This document shows positions 1-12,445 of a DNA stretch of 51,674 nt, one piece after another; the stretch's first letter is position 1, and the number at the start of each line of letters is the position of its first letter. A program made the translations under genes and the position numbers. The notes under the pieces are model-generated. The model ran no database searches, was not told the DNA's origin, and worked only from the letters and a program-made list of their open reading frames with translations. Origin of the DNA: Lobulomyces angularis (lineage: Eukaryota > Chytridiomycota > Chytridiomycetes > Lobulomycetales > Lobulomycetaceae). The stretch lies in NCBI GenBank assembly GCA_027604685.1, contig JADHYX010000135.1:1-51674 (forward strand), read 5' to 3'.

Positions 1-230
1 AGATCGTTGGAAACTTTTAAACAAAGAAAACATCCAAATCCAAGTAAAAAAGATAAAGAAATTAAAGTTCATGGATTGCTCCGTTGTAACAACGAAAATT
101 GTGAGCAAATTGTGAATGCGCATTAACTTAAAGACTATGCAATAGGGATGCTGTCGCAACTTTAAACCTGAAACATATAGTTGAGGGTACATTATTAAAT
201 GGAAATAGACCAGTTTATTTAAATAGATAA
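1..230 (+). pseudogene. Decayed C-terminus of a TnpB/Fanzor-like protein (left edge)
   Basis: Frame 1 from the window edge reads into a zinc-ribbon-like segment, VHGLLRCNNENC, and stops at TAA 124-126. A second frame from about 138 continues with CNRDAVATLNLKHIV and ends GNRPVYLNR at the TAA at 228-230. The order (Cys ribbon, then an NRD..A..N motif, then a short basic tail) is the C-terminal RuvC/zinc-ribbon layout of TnpB-like and Fanzor-like proteins of mobile elements. The two halves are in different frames and a stop separates them, so this copy cannot encode an intact protein. The bulk of the element lies outside the window. Family assignment is from motif memory only; another transposase with a similar tail is possible. 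Confidence 0.45.
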
Positions 231-390
231 AAAATTTTTCCTAAATAGTTTTGCTATTTTTTTTATTGGTGCTTGGATGTTAAAAAAAATAATGCCCATA
301 TAGTATAAATTCAATTCTTAGAAAAATTAAAATGCTTAAATTCACTTTGTGATACCTTCAAGCCTTATATCAAAAAATCCTCATCCATAC

Positions 391-1185
391 ATGTTCTTTT
401 CCTCATTTCTGAAAGACTTCAAAGACTTTATAAACAAGGGAAATGTTGTAGAGCTTGCGGTATATACGATTTTATATATATTATCTAATAACTGCTTTTT
501 CACCTTAAAGGTTGGTTTAATTCTTGGGGACTCTTTCACTCAAATTGTGAATACTGTAGTAAAAAATGTGTTTACTCCATTAATTTCTCTTACAGGTGAA
601 CATAACCTCCAACTGCACAACAGATTTCTATTTCTGAAAAAACCTGGAAATTGCACCAAGCTTTCTTTAAATGCGTGCTATCAACTTTATCCTACTCCAT
701 TGGATGCCGAAAATGATAATGGTATTGTTTTGAATTATGGTGTCGTAAGTTTATCTTTTTTTTGTTTTTTTTTTTTTTTTGTTTCCTATACACAATATCT
801 ATTTTAATTTTTTTTTTTTAGATTATTATCCAATTTTTCATCATTAGAAAGAAATATAGCAAAATAATTTATTAACTTTTTTCTTTTTTTATTTATCTTC
901 TTCTAGTTAATACAATCCATTTCTAACTTTTTGCTTGTGTCGTTGGTATTGTTTTCAATAGTAAAACTAGCCACAAAATTAAAATTCAATGATGACGAAA
1001 CAAATAAAAAGGACTGCTTGTTTTGTTTTAACTCAATTGATATTCGAGCCAAAAAGTGTGGTTTCTGTAACGAGTATGTTGAAAAGGTTGCCATTGATGT
1101 CAAAATCGAAGATGACACATTAAAAAAAATGAAGAATGAAGTTGAAGACATTTTGAAAGGTGATAAAGTGAAAGTTAACGAGTAA
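391..1185 (+). CDS. mscL: Large-conductance mechanosensitive channel MscL with C-terminal zinc ribbon
   Basis: Predicted 193-residue protein from three exons (391-459, 511-744, 907-1185), all joined in phase 0. MscL is a homopentameric pore that opens under membrane tension and releases solutes during osmotic downshock. Exon 1 gives the N-terminal amphipathic segment and the start of TM1 (FKDFINKGNVVELAV). Exon 2 completes TM1 (GLILGDSFTQIVNTVV) and the loop. Exon 3 opens with the TM2 signature, NYGV then LIQSISNFLLV. The tail has a CxxC...CxxC ribbon (CLFC and CGFC), as in some bacterial MscL proteins. ATG 391 is chosen because it starts exactly at the family N-terminus; an upstream ATG at 332 reaches a stop. 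MscL is mainly bacterial and archaeal, but the two introns show this is a nuclear eukaryotic gene. Confidence 0.88.
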
Positions 1186-2122
1186 TTTTTAAATTTTAAA
1201 TATATCTCTAAAAAACTTTAAAAGTATAATTTTTTATCATATTTGCCAAATTCATTTTTAATTGTTATAAATTTGTTACAATATTACTGTAAAGGTAATC
1301 AACGTAATGGTTTGACCTTTTCGTGTGGTTCATTCTGGGTAATGCTTTTAAGACAGCCTCTTCTCTTTTCTTATAATGTTCATAGATTTGATTTCTATTT
1401 ACAGTTTAAAGTATTTTTTGATTAAAAGGATTAATTAAATTTGTGTGTATGTATTCCAAATTATAAAATGAAAAGATAATTAGTTTATTTGTTTTGTTGT
1501 TGCAAAGTAATTGTTTTGATTTTTAATGACCCTTCTAATTTAAACAATCATTTTATATCATTTTGTTTTCATGGACATTTGCAATGAGAGACGAAGAAAA
1601 TACACAAAAGGAATTACAATCAATATCTACTATCAGAACCTCCACCAGAACCTCCAGAAACTCCAGATTCTGTTGCAGTTCCTAATATCAGCCCTTCAGC
1701 AGCTTTTTCCTGAAGACATATGGGCAGTTGTTAACCAGCAATAGCTTAATTGGGACTTCAACAATGTTTATCAACTATTTTGTGTAACGCAGAGTTGGGA
1801 GTTCTTTCTTTAAAGTTTTTAATTTAATTATTTGATAAAGTTGAATAATAATTACCCTAGTTATTCGCAAATAAAAGATATCTTGCTTATATATAACTGT
1901 AATACAGAAAAAATTTTATTTCAAAAAGTAGTCAAATTTGAATTAATTTCCATTATTTTGTGAATTTCCTTCAAAATACAAAACAATTTTTTTTTCAAAA
2001 AAAAAAATCCTAAATTTCAATAAAAATTTCTTTTTTACAAGTAAAAAACTTTTAAAAAAACTCTTTTTAATTATTTTTAATATATTTTTTTTTTTTAAAC
2101 ACAGCTTTAGCACATTCTTTAA
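1186..2122. other. Intergenic, no supported gene
   Basis: AT-rich spacer between mscL and the prefoldin gene. Around 1635-1665 there is a short direct repeat (agaacctcca, repeated after two bases). Open frames here are short and lack splice-consistent extensions or recognisable domains. The last 100 bases before 2123 are dominated by T and A runs typical of promoters in this window. Confidence 0.6.
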
Positions 2123-2647
2123 ATGAATCTTGAAGTTGCAAAGGAGGAGAGTGATCAGGAATTATTGTGGGAAGATCAACAAAATATAAACAAATTTAGG
2201 TACAAAAAAAAGGAAAAGTGATTTATTTTAATTTTTTTTAATTTTACTTTTTCATAGTAAACTCTCAAATAAAATTTTGGAAAAAAATGCAGAATTAAAA
2301 GTAACATTACAAGAGAAGGAATACCTTGAAGATATTCTGCAAGAGTTAGAATTAGCTGATGAGGAAGAAGAGATTAAGTACAAAGTAGGTGGATGTTTTG
2401 TTTCACTGTCCTTGGAGCAAGTTCAGCAAAGGTTGCAAGATAGTTTAAAAGAAGGCGAAAAAAAGTTTGAATTATTAACAAAGGAAATTAAAGGTATTGA
2501 TGATGAAATGAGTAAATTAAAAGTTCTGCTTTATGGTAAATTTGGAAAGGTAAATACAGACATTATTTTTTGGTTATTTTAATTTTATTATTTGTTCTGA
2601 TATTTAATTTGTGAATTTTTTTCTAGTCTATCAACTTGGAACGCTAA
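2123..2647 (+). CDS. PFDN4: Prefoldin subunit 4
   Basis: Three exons (2123-2199, 2258-2549, 2627-2647) give a 129-residue protein, close to the usual length of this subunit. Prefoldin is a cytosolic hexameric chaperone that hands nascent actin and tubulin to the CCT chaperonin; subunit 4 is one of its beta-type chains. The chain reads EDQQNINKFSKL near the N-terminus, then an acidic coiled coil ending ELADEEEE, a beta-hairpin segment (YKVGGCFVSLSLEQ), a second coiled coil, and the closing LYGKFGKSINLE. These match the subunit 4 layout in order. The third exon encodes only six residues and the stop, but it is needed to finish the conserved INLE ending. Confidence 0.92.
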
Positions 2648-2935
2648 TAAATACAATGAAACAGCATTAAAATTTTTTTATTTTGTAATGATAATTCTAT
2701 CTAATATAATTTTAATTATAATATGCAAGAATATGAGTATCTTAAATTTTATATTGTCTGAAGGAAACATTATCGTTTCCCATATTTGTTTAATGAAACA
2801 AAACAGGTTGTGGCGCAAATAATAATATTTTACAAAAGATAATTAAAAATCTTGTTTGATCAAAGAAAGAAAGAAAATTTTAATTAGCGTTAATTGAATT
2901 CATAAAAGTTACGACGTTTTCATCAATTTGGCATA

Positions 2936-4523
2936 ATGGGAAAAACGAAAGACCGGTTGATTTGCCCTACTTGTAAAAAAGGTTTTGTTAAATTAAATTG
3001 CGTTTTTGATAAATTAACTGTTAATTTACAAATTATTTCTAAAAAGGGTTTACTAGAAGGCATGATTTAGAAAGGCACTTCAGGTAAATACCTTATTAGC
3101 TGGATAAAAATATAATTATAGTGATGATTTTTATTGTAAATTTTTTTTGAAAATACATTTATTTGTAGAACTCACACAGGAGATAAACCATTTAAATGTC
3201 CTAGACAAAACTTAAACTGTTTTGCATCTTTTTCAAGAAAAGATTTGGTTTTAAGGTTTTTTTTTATAAATTAAAAAAAAAGAAAAACAAATTTATCACT
3301 CTTTATCCAATGTTTTAATTTTATTTTAATGTCTCCTATAATTAGACATATGAGGTCAATACATAAGGAAGAATTAGTCAATTCAAATGCGATGCTTAAC
3401 AATAACAAAGACGACTTTGTTCTATTTTCGGAAAATAACGATGACTGTCTAAATATTTCGTTACTAAATGAAAATTCTCTTATAGATGAAAATTTTTTCA
3501 ACTTAAGCAGCAATATTTTAAACACATCTGTTTCGAATGATAATAGTTTTGATGGTCAGATAGATAATATTTTTACTAATTTTTCTACCAATTCAAATTT
3601 GAATGAAAACTTAAACTTTAATTTTATTCAAAATGACTCTTTTGTCAATCACGGAAATAGTTACAGCAAGTTTCTTCATAATGCACCCGGTAAAGCACAA
3701 GCAAATTCTGCTGTTGATAACTCCATTATACCTGAACAGGATTATAAAAATTTGTTGAGTCAGCTTCAACAGAATCATTTCTCAATACCACTTGATAATA
3801 ATAAACATACCAAAATTCCTGAAAGCAATGAAAAATTAAGAAGTTCCAAGGCAGTTGATGTGGTACAGGTTGAAAAAGTGAGCGAAATCGAAACAGTGAA
3901 AAAGGCTATTACGGAAGAAGATAATGCAGGTTTTTTTCATTCTTTTAGTAAACTCAAACTTTTTGTTAGGTAACGGTGCAAAGAAGGAAAATTTAAACCT
4001 TGTTAATTTTACATTAGAAAACTTAAATAATGTTAAAAATTTAGAGAGTGTTATCACAAATCCACTACCGCCGCATTTGTGGAAGGAAAGGTTTAGCGAA
4101 ATATTGAAAAATGAAAAAATATCAAAAAATCTTAGTAATCTGTGGCGGGAAAGGTACAGCAACATTCTCAATAATGCTGACAATGTTGAAAACAATTTGG
4201 AAAATAAAAAACACCTAATTACTAATCTAAAAAAAAATTTGGGGAAATTGGACAACTCGTTGAATAATGGTTTGTTGATTGATTTGGTATTGGGAAATGA
4301 AGAGACACTTCCTAGTGGTAAGTCAACCAGATGCTTCAATTAAATAAAAAAAAAATTTTATTTTAAAGAAGTAAAAAATCATAAAAACCAAGATGAAGTT
4401 TTGGACTGGAAAAGAAAAATTAAAGAAAATAACTTAAAAAAAGTAGAAATTTTTTTAAAATTAAAAAATAATTATGGGGAAAATTTTGAATTCATTAAAG
4501 AATTTTTAAAAATTATTGACTAG
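2936..4523 (+). CDS. C2H2 zinc-finger protein with two fingers
   Basis: Six exons (2936-2981, 3047-3083, 3169-3255, 3346-3929, 3970-4317, 4369-4523) give a 418-residue protein. Two adjacent C2H2 fingers are rebuilt across four exons near the N-terminus. Finger 1 starts CPTCKKGFTRRHDLERH and is followed by the linker THTGDKPF. Finger 2 has an enlarged C-x6-C spacing (CPRQNLNC) and ends RHMRSIH. The fingers are followed by a long Asn- and Ser-rich, largely unstructured region of the type that carries activation or protein contacts. Near 4080-4170 a 12-residue motif is duplicated (LWKERFSEILKN and LWRERYSNILNN). The fingers suggest a sequence-specific nuclear DNA-binding regulator; the target is unknown. 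Confidence 0.8.
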
Positions 4524-4760
4524 AAGCTTTTCAAAATAATTATAGATATTTTAAAATATTTCTTTTGTATTATTGTACCATAACTTTTAACATTCTTCTA
4601 CATTTTTAAACCTTTTGCTGTAGCTAATGTAAATTTTATTTTTTTGCTCTACTACAAAAAGATTTTTCTTCTACAAAACAAAAAAAAAATTTTTCTTTAG
4701 ATGTTAAAATTTTTTTTTTCAAACTCCGAAACAAAAAATTTTATATAGAAAAAAAAATAG

Positions 4761-7700
4761 ATGACTGAACAGAAGGAAGTAATACTGTCAGTAAAAATAT
4801 TAGCTGGCAAAGGAATAAAAGGATTAAAAGGAGAGCATGTTAATACTTTTATCAGAGTTCAATTTTCTGATTTTGACTTTAGCGACTCTCAAATTGTCTT
4901 GGATAGTTCTTCACCAGAGTTTAATTTTTCGTACTCCATTCCTATGCAAGTCAATGAGGTAAGACCTTTAATTTAATAACAAAAAGTTTAATTCTGGAAT
5001 AGGCAACAATAGATACCATAAACAACAAAACAATAAATTTTACGTTATTTGAGTCATTACCCAAGGAAAAAACTGCAGTATTAGGAACTTGCGAAACTAA
5101 AATTCAAAATTTTTTAAATTATCCTAAGGTGGAAACACAACAATCAACAGTATCCCTTCCACCTGAACTATTTCTTCAAAAAAAAATTCCAGTAAATTAT
5201 TTAAACCAAAAGCTTTTGGCTCTACCGAACTTACCCGCAAATGCGAAAAATAATGCAACAGCCGCACAAGTTGTGAATGAGGAAGATTTGATTCCAGAAA
5301 TTGAAGTTCAAATTTCCCTTTCCAGCTTATTGCTTGATCCTGAAGTGGTTGACAATGGAAATTTTATACATTTAAAAGTTGACGATGTTTACCCAGTTCC
5401 AGAAGAATGGTCTTTAAGAGAAGGAACGGAAAAAGATTTAAACACAAGTAAAAAAATTTTGTTTATATTTTTTTTAATTTTTTTCTTTACCTTTTATGGT
5501 TTTTTAAAGATGTGTTTACTTATAACATCAATTTTATGCTCCCCGCACAAACTACTCCTGAGAGACTAATAACTATTCCTATGGGCCTTCTTCTACAAAA
5601 TGATATTGCTGTACCGACAGGTAAAATATTTTATCCGCTTGCATTTTTTTGGTTTATCTGAATTCTTTTTCTCAGATCCCGCTTTAACAGCTCCTGTTCC
5701 GATATATCTTAGCAAACCACAGACTGCTTCAAATGGCCAGTTATTGTCAACTGCACCTGTTGCTATAGAGGAGCAACCGTCATCAATAGACGGAAAGGAA
5801 CAAATGTCGCCAAGCAGTGAAAAGACGGAGGCTGTTAAACCTACAGAAATACTGCATACTTCATCAGGGACTTTTAAAAAGGTTTCTTGGAATTTTTCTT
5901 ATATTATTTGGGTTCCTCCTGATGCAGTAATAAAGTTAAAAGAAAAATTAATTCAAAAGTTACCTCTAGAAGTTGAAGTAAAAAAAATAAAACAAAAAAA
6001 AAACAAAAGGAGAAAAATTTTTTTATATTTTGAAAATAATTTTTTAGTTTGTGAGAGAACTACAACCGAAATTTTCACAAGCTATTGACGTTAATGTAAA
6101 CAAATACAGGGGTAGAACACTGATCGATTTTTATTCTCTCCTGTATCCCAGATGTATTGGTGTTAAAGGTACATATTTAAGAAGAAACTTTACTTTTTTG
6201 TCTCTGTGTTATAAATTTAAATGAATAACTTTCTTAATTTTTAGGAAGATTTCCATTAGAGGTATATGATGTTCGTCCACAAAGTTCGGAAAATAATACT
6301 TCTGTTCCAACTCAAGCCGCTCCAGTTTCAGTGGAAACAACTTCAAAAAAATTGACCAAAGTACTTAAAGATGAAGGTATTATTTTTCTATTCTTCAACC
6401 AACATTATTAAATATAATATTAAAAATTTTTGCAACTCTACAAAAAAAAATTCTCTATGCATCAATAATTTTTTTTTTAATAGGAAATCTTTATAAAACT
6501 CTTGGTACCACCATTGGATTAGAAATTATCCTGGATAAATTTTTGCTAACAAAAAAGAAGTTGTTACCAGTTGAAATGTCCGTTAGAGATTATATTCCAA
6601 AACGAGTGATACCGCAACATATGCTATATGAAAAAAGGTCAAAACAAGCAGATGAAGAGTATCACTTGAAAATTCAGGAGATAGTGAAGAAGTTGGTTAT
6701 AGAGTACCAAGGTGTGTTGAAAACGGTATTGAACAGTGGAAGCGCTTCACAAAATGGTGTTACGGGTATAGGCAGTGGAATGTTTTCAAATATTGATTCA
6801 ACGGAAGAAACAATTGATAATTTATTACCATTACCCTTTGTCCCATCAAAAAGTTTAAGGGAAGAGCAGCAAAGGAAGAAAAATTTTTTGTTTCATTTAA
6901 ACAAAAGTGGTGCTTACTTTTATTTCAAAGAACAATTAAAAAGTGCTGTTGTTGAAGTAGTTCGTGAGGTTAGTACTGAATCCTTTTTTTTACTTTAATT
7001 AGTTTTAATTTTTACGTAAATCTGAGATTAATAATTTTCACATTTTAAATTTTTTAGCGATTTAGAAAAACATCACCCTTTACTTCAAAATCAGAATTGC
7101 AGTTATTTATGAGTCAGATATACGTATATCTAACTGATCAACTTCATATATCCGTTAATAAGGTGAAAAATAATGTTTTCTTTTGTTGTCTCATAACCGT
7201 TATTGAATTTCTTTGAACGTTTAGATGTTTCAAGATGCAAATAAAATTGCAAAAGATCCAACAGTTAGTAGAACAGTTGACCACAGCTCATTAAAACGTT
7301 TAGCTGAGGATGCAGAAAGCAACGGAGACACTTGTATTGCCACAGGATATCATAAGGAAAGAGTTGCAAAATATCCTGAAAGTACGCAAGCTTGGTTTGA
7401 TTATGGATTATTTTGCAGAAGAAATGGTATGAATGCCACAGCGAGAGAGTGTTTCAAGGAAATTTTATCAGTCAATCCACAACATACTGGAAGTCTTTTA
7501 GCATACGGAGCCATATGCGCCGAAAATGAGCAATTTGAAAAAGCTAGAGTATTTTTTCACAGTGTTGTTGATTTGCAGCCAAATTATGTTCTTCCCCACA
7601 CTATATTGGTAAACTTTATTCTTTTAAAAAATATAAATTGTTAAAAAATGATGAATTTTAAACTTTTAATAATTTTTTAGGGCTTATTTTATGATATAAT

Positions 7701-9187
7701 TGGCGAAGAAGAAGAAAGCGAAAAATTCTTTGAATTGGCAAAAAAATTACATGAAAGCAACAATCCTCCAAATTCAAATGATACTAATCAGAAAGATGAA
7801 CCTTCAATATATCTTGCTGCTGCTAACTTTTTGATTTCATGTTTATCAGGGCAACTGACGGAGCGTGCTTTAACGGAGGAGATGTTATCAACCGGACCAA
7901 AAATTTCTGCATACTTACTTTTGGGAAAATTGGAACACTTACGAGGAAACTATGAGCAAAGTTTAATACATATGCAAGATGCCTTAAAAATGAAACAGGA
8001 TGACCCAAATATTTGGTCTTCACTAGGAAATACCTATTATTTACAAAAAAATTGGGATAAGGCACAAAGTGCCTATGAAACTGTTATGACATTAACTCAA
8101 AGTAAGATACTCACGATTTTTTTTAAATTTTTTATCCATTATTTATTTATTTTTGTTTTCTAGACTCAAAAAACATGGAAATTGTGTATGTCAGATTAGG
8201 AACAATTTATTTACATTTGATAAAAAATAAGGATCACAAGAGCGAATTATCAAAGCAAGAAATTTATTTGGCAAAACAGGCGAAAACAATGTTCCTTAAT
8301 GCCTGCCAAAGTACTCCAGATTCATATTCAGCATGGTTGGGAGCTGGCAGAGCTTGCATTTTCTTAAATGAATTAAGTGAAGCGGAAGATGCATTATCGG
8401 TATTATTTTTACAACCAAACATCTAGCTAAACCATTTTTTTTTGTTAGGAGGCTAATGTGCTAAATAATAGGGATGGACAAATTTGGGGCTACTTATCAT
8501 ATCTTTGTTTATTAATGCAGAGAGACTATGAAGCCTCACAATCTATTGCCCAAGCATTTAGATTAGGAATTAAAGATAAAGAAGTTTTGAGGTAAAACAA
8601 AAAGAAAATTAAACTTAATAATAAATATTATGAAAAAAAAAAAAAAAAAAAATAGGTTAGTAGGTCTATTATTTAAAGAAAAGGGTTTAGTACAACCAGC
8701 ACTGGAATGCTTTCAAACGCTGCTAAACTTACTGAATGAACTAAAAGAGGAAAAAATTTTACAACAAAAAAATCTTATATTAAACAAAGAAATCGTTAAA
8801 AAACAATTAAAATTAAAACAAGAAAAAGAAAATTTAAATTTATTTCAGCCTTTAAGCAAAACTAAAAATAATGATGATGCAGCAAACAATTTAAAGGAAA
8901 ATTTTTTTGAAGATAATGTACTGGAGGGAAAAGATTTTAGCTACGTGGAAGAAGACCAAGAAATTTCAAACTTCGTCACGAATTGCAAAAGGTGGATTGA
9001 AGAGATATTGAAGGTTGAAAATAACCTAGAACAAAAAATGCATATCAGCGAGGAAAATTTTTTAAAGAGTTTAAGTGGTTTAAATATTGAAAAAAATAAT
9101 AAAGTTGATAAAAACTCTGATATTACTGAGAAGTCTGTTAATTTAGAAAAAGTTGCGGAAGCAAAAAAAGTGGAATTTTTAACTTAA
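4761..9187 (+). CDS. CFAP70: Cilia- and flagella-associated protein 70 (CFAP70/TTC18)
   Basis: Thirteen exons join in frame to a protein of about 1,204 residues, similar to animal CFAP70. CFAP70 is an axonemal protein associated with outer dynein arms and needed for normal ciliary beating. The N-terminus (ILAGKGIKGLKGEHVNTFIR) is a C2-like fold typical of this family. The middle holds the conserved RVIPQHMLYEKRSKQADEEY segment. From about 7225 onward TPR repeats dominate, with motifs such as AWFDYGLFCRRNGM, NIWSSLGNTYYLQKNWDKA and AWLGAGRACIFLNEL. The last exon adds a Lys- and Glu-rich tail. Exon starts are 4761, 5003, 5510, 5676, 6048, 6245, 6484, 7058, 7225, 7681, 8164, 8449 and 8656. Its presence implies a flagellated life stage. 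Confidence 0.88.
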
Positions 9188-9495
9188 AAATAGATTTTTT
9201 TTTTTTTTTTTTTTTTTAACTTTGAATCTTTTTTGATAATGTATATTTATTTTTTATCAGTATCATTCGACTGAATTTTTTTTTTTTTTATTTTAGAATT
9301 AGGTTAAATATTTGTTACAAAAAAATAATGATTTGTTATAAATTTTCATTCCTCATTATTGCCAATATTGAGTAATATATAAAAAATTCTTTATATGGCG
9401 AAAAATATAATTGATAATTTATTTAAATTTTAATAATTAGCAATCTATTTTTTTCTAAATAGGTTAAAAGGAATAGATTACAATTTAAAATAGTT
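9188..9495. other. Convergent intergenic spacer
   Basis: About 300 bases between the 3' ends of CFAP70 (plus) and the ATP-grasp gene (minus). It contains long T runs and no open frame of interest; it probably holds both polyadenylation regions. Confidence 0.6.
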
Positions 9496-11431
9496 TTAAT
9501 TTTTTTGATTCGCTTCTAATTTTAGAATTTGATGATTCAATCCGAACTTTTCATTAAATACGTTAGCAATTTTATTATCAACATCAAATTTCTTCATATC
9601 AATTACATCGCCATTGGCAGTTTCTGCATCAAATTCGATATTTGCTGTACTTAAGCTGTATTTAACTTCCAGCTCAAACCATTTACAAGCTAGTCTAAGT
9701 ACCATTTCACTTTCTGTTTCGTCGTTAAAATTGTTTTTTAAATCACTTTTCAATCTGCATACAAATCTTGAACTTGTATTTACTTTGTTTATATTGTAAC
9801 CTTGATAGCAAGTTCCTACTTTGCTTATCTATGTTGTAAAATTTAAGTTTTTTAATAGGTTTTATGAAATTTTTTGAATTTTTACCGGGATGTATTGCAC
9901 ATTTTTAACTGGACATGTTTCTTGGAATGGAATGTTTGTTAATCTACCTTTCTGTAGAGGAATCATCAAGTCTGCTATACTTGGAGTGACTGAAAATGAA
10001 TCAAATTTTGCTTGAGGGTCACAAAGTGAAGTTATTTTTTGATTTGGTTCCAATCCAATACTAACTCTGAAAACAAATTCTATGAATGAAGTCCAGTTCT
10101 CGTTATTTTCTATTTGAAAATTATCTATCAGGTTTCCTATGCTACCACCTGTTAGAAAAATAGTGTTGTAATCAGTGCGTGAATATATATAATCCGAAAA
10201 AAAATTTTTTAACCTGGTTTTCTTGCTGCTATCTCACACATTAACAAATTCATTTGTTTTTCTTCACCGCAACTATATGCACCCACCTCTTGATCTTCAT
10301 CAAACAATTCAAGGTGAAAAAATAGGTTTTTTGATTTTGGTAAAACATTTAGAAGCTTTTGAGCATTATCGAACAAAATATTCCACTTGTAGTTTGATCT
10401 TGATATCAACAAATTTCCATAAGTTTTTCCCATTGTAAAATCCAAGTTGTTATTAAAGTACTTAAAAGGCCAGCAATACTGAATGACTCTTTTTTTTTTT
10501 AATAAAAAAGTTAAATTTTTAACAAAATTTTTTTTTTAAGAAAGTACCCATCCTTAGCAAATCCATTCACATGGTACATGGTTCCTTTTACAAATTTTTC
10601 AATAATCAAATCACCGCTATGGTCCAGTTGACCATTTAATTCATCTAGGGCTTTATAAAACTCATTTTTTAAATAAAAGTCTCTCTCCTCCTTGCAATGC
10701 AACACGTGAACACCTAAGAATACAAATTAGACAAAACTATAACTTTAATGCTTTATTACCAGCTGAAGCACAACCCATGGACGGCTTAATTATTGCAGGA
10801 TATCCATTACAATTGGTGAAAGCTACGATATCGCTGGGTGTCATGATTTTTTTAAATTTTGGACAGGGAAAACCGCCTTCATGAGCAATTTTCTTCATTA
10901 CATATTTATCCCTAAAACAAAGGGCATCCCCAGAGTGCAACCCGTCTTTTTCAATTCCCAATAGTTCTCTTAAGTGTGCTGCTCTTAAAACTAATTCCTC
11001 CTGGTGTGTATAAATTTTGTCTATCCGATATTTTGAGTGCATTTCTAGTAACTGCACCACAATTAAAACAATTCCTTTTTTTTTTTTTTTTTTTTTGTTT
11101 GAATTGAAGAGGAAGGATTCATTGAATTTTTATTTAAGAAAAATATAAAAAAGGTAAAAGAATTTAATAAAAAAAACCTGGTTGGATACGGATCTAATTC
11201 TAACCAAGCCAAGGATTTTTGTTTATCTTCCTCAGTAATGCATCCAACACTTGATATAATCATCAACTTGACTTTGTCATTTTCATTCAAAAATTTTGAA
11301 AACGTAGAAATTTTACTATCAACCGACGGTGTACCCATGTCATCAAGTATTAAAACATGACTATATTCTGATTCTGTTCTTAACTGCATTTTATTGAATT
11401 TTTTTTTATGTTTGGATGCGATTTTTATCAA
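9496..11431 (-). CDS. ATP-grasp domain carboxylate-amine ligase-like protein
   Basis: Six minus-strand exons, read from the high end: 11431 to about 11178, about 11077-10760, 10713-10548, 10488-10214, 10148-9886, 9828-9496. ATP-grasp enzymes activate a carboxylate as acyl phosphate and join it to an amine or thiol. The order is an N-terminal Rossmann-like domain, then DKYVMKKIAHEGG, the nucleotide-binding strand YPAIIKPSMGCASAG, LIIEKFVKGTMYHVNGF, FHLELF and the metal-binding CEIAARKPGGSI. The substrate cannot be told from sequence. Most exon joins are clean and in phase. The first is not: a run of 21 T near 11076-11096 lies at the presumed acceptor, and the visible GT/AG pair shifts the frame. 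A miscalled homopolymer length or an unusual border is likely. ATG 11389 is an alternative start. Confidence 0.78.
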
Positions 11432-12445
11432 TTTTTAATTATTTAGTCAAATTTATAACAGTTTTTAAATATAAACTTATTTTCTACTATTGAGCATCTA
11501 GAATGGAAAAAGCCTTATTCTATTCATTATTTCAAAAAAATTCATTTTTTTTGGCATTGTTGTAGGGTTTCCTTATTGTTTCTAGAATTTTAGTTAGCCT
11601 TAAACCAATCAATTGCTCCATTTTGACAGCTTACATTAAAATAAGTCGTTTATTAAGTACTATCAAAAAAAAATAAAAATTGCAATGAATAAGGATGGTA
11701 GAGTACTTTGCATTGATGCTAATTAATTAGTTATTGCTAATGTTGATTGGCTTGTTAATCTTCAAAATAAAGTAATTGGTTTGTTAACCAACAAAATTTT
11801 TTATCTCTTATGTTATAAGCACAAATTGAAGACATCAACTACTCTATATATCATAACATGAAATCATTATTAGGAATTATATATAATTTACAATAAAATA
11901 AGGAGGTAATCAGATCTATAAATCTTTCGTACTTTTCTTTTTTCCTTACAAAATTAAACAGAAGTTAGAAGTTTAATGGACAAAAAAAATTATAACACCT
12001 ACCTTCTGTAAATATAAAAACGAAGTCGATGGTGACATAAGCAAAGAGTTTACTTTTGCTCTACTGTTTAAATACCAATCAATATATTAAAAAATAAAGA
12101 ATCATTAGTTATAAGCATGGAAAAAATTTTAATCAGCAACCTTAAATTCATATCAATGTAATGCTTTAAATGCGGCGCTTTGTTAGAAAATAAAGACCAT
12201 CATACTGAAAATGAATCCAAAAAATCTTAAAATTTATCACATACAAAAACATTCCTTTTTATGAAGCATACTTCACAGTGGAAATCAAAGCATTGCTCAA
12301 TGATACCAAAATGAGAAAGCGTCTGCAATTTTATTAAAAAATAGGATGGTGGGTAATGGCGTAAAAATATCGCCTCAAAACGCCATCAATTCAATTTTGT
12401 TAATTTTAGCAAAAATTTAACTTTTTTCAAACTATCTTTCAAAAT
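11432..12445. other. Divergent intergenic region, shared upstream of two genes
   Basis: One kilobase between the divergently transcribed ATP-grasp gene (minus) and the Cla4-like kinase (plus), so it should hold both promoters. I see no exon-like sequence. The only clear structure is the GC-containing inverted repeat at 12356-12386, annotated separately. Confidence 0.6.
12356..12386. repeat. Perfect 7-bp inverted repeat upstream of the kinase
   Basis: ATGGCGT (12356-12362) and ACGCCAT (12380-12386) are exact reverse complements around a 17-base spacer, about 60 bp before the kinase ATG. It stands out in AT-rich surroundings and could be an operator or an mRNA 5' hairpin; function is unproven. 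Confidence 0.4.

Noticed and set aside
903..1151. Minus-strand frame opposite MscL exon 3
   Set aside because: Exact shadow of the coding exon; composition and lack of splice partners show it is not a gene.
1243..1425. 60-codon plus frame downstream of mscL
   Set aside because: No domain, no splice-supported extension, and typical random AT-rich composition.
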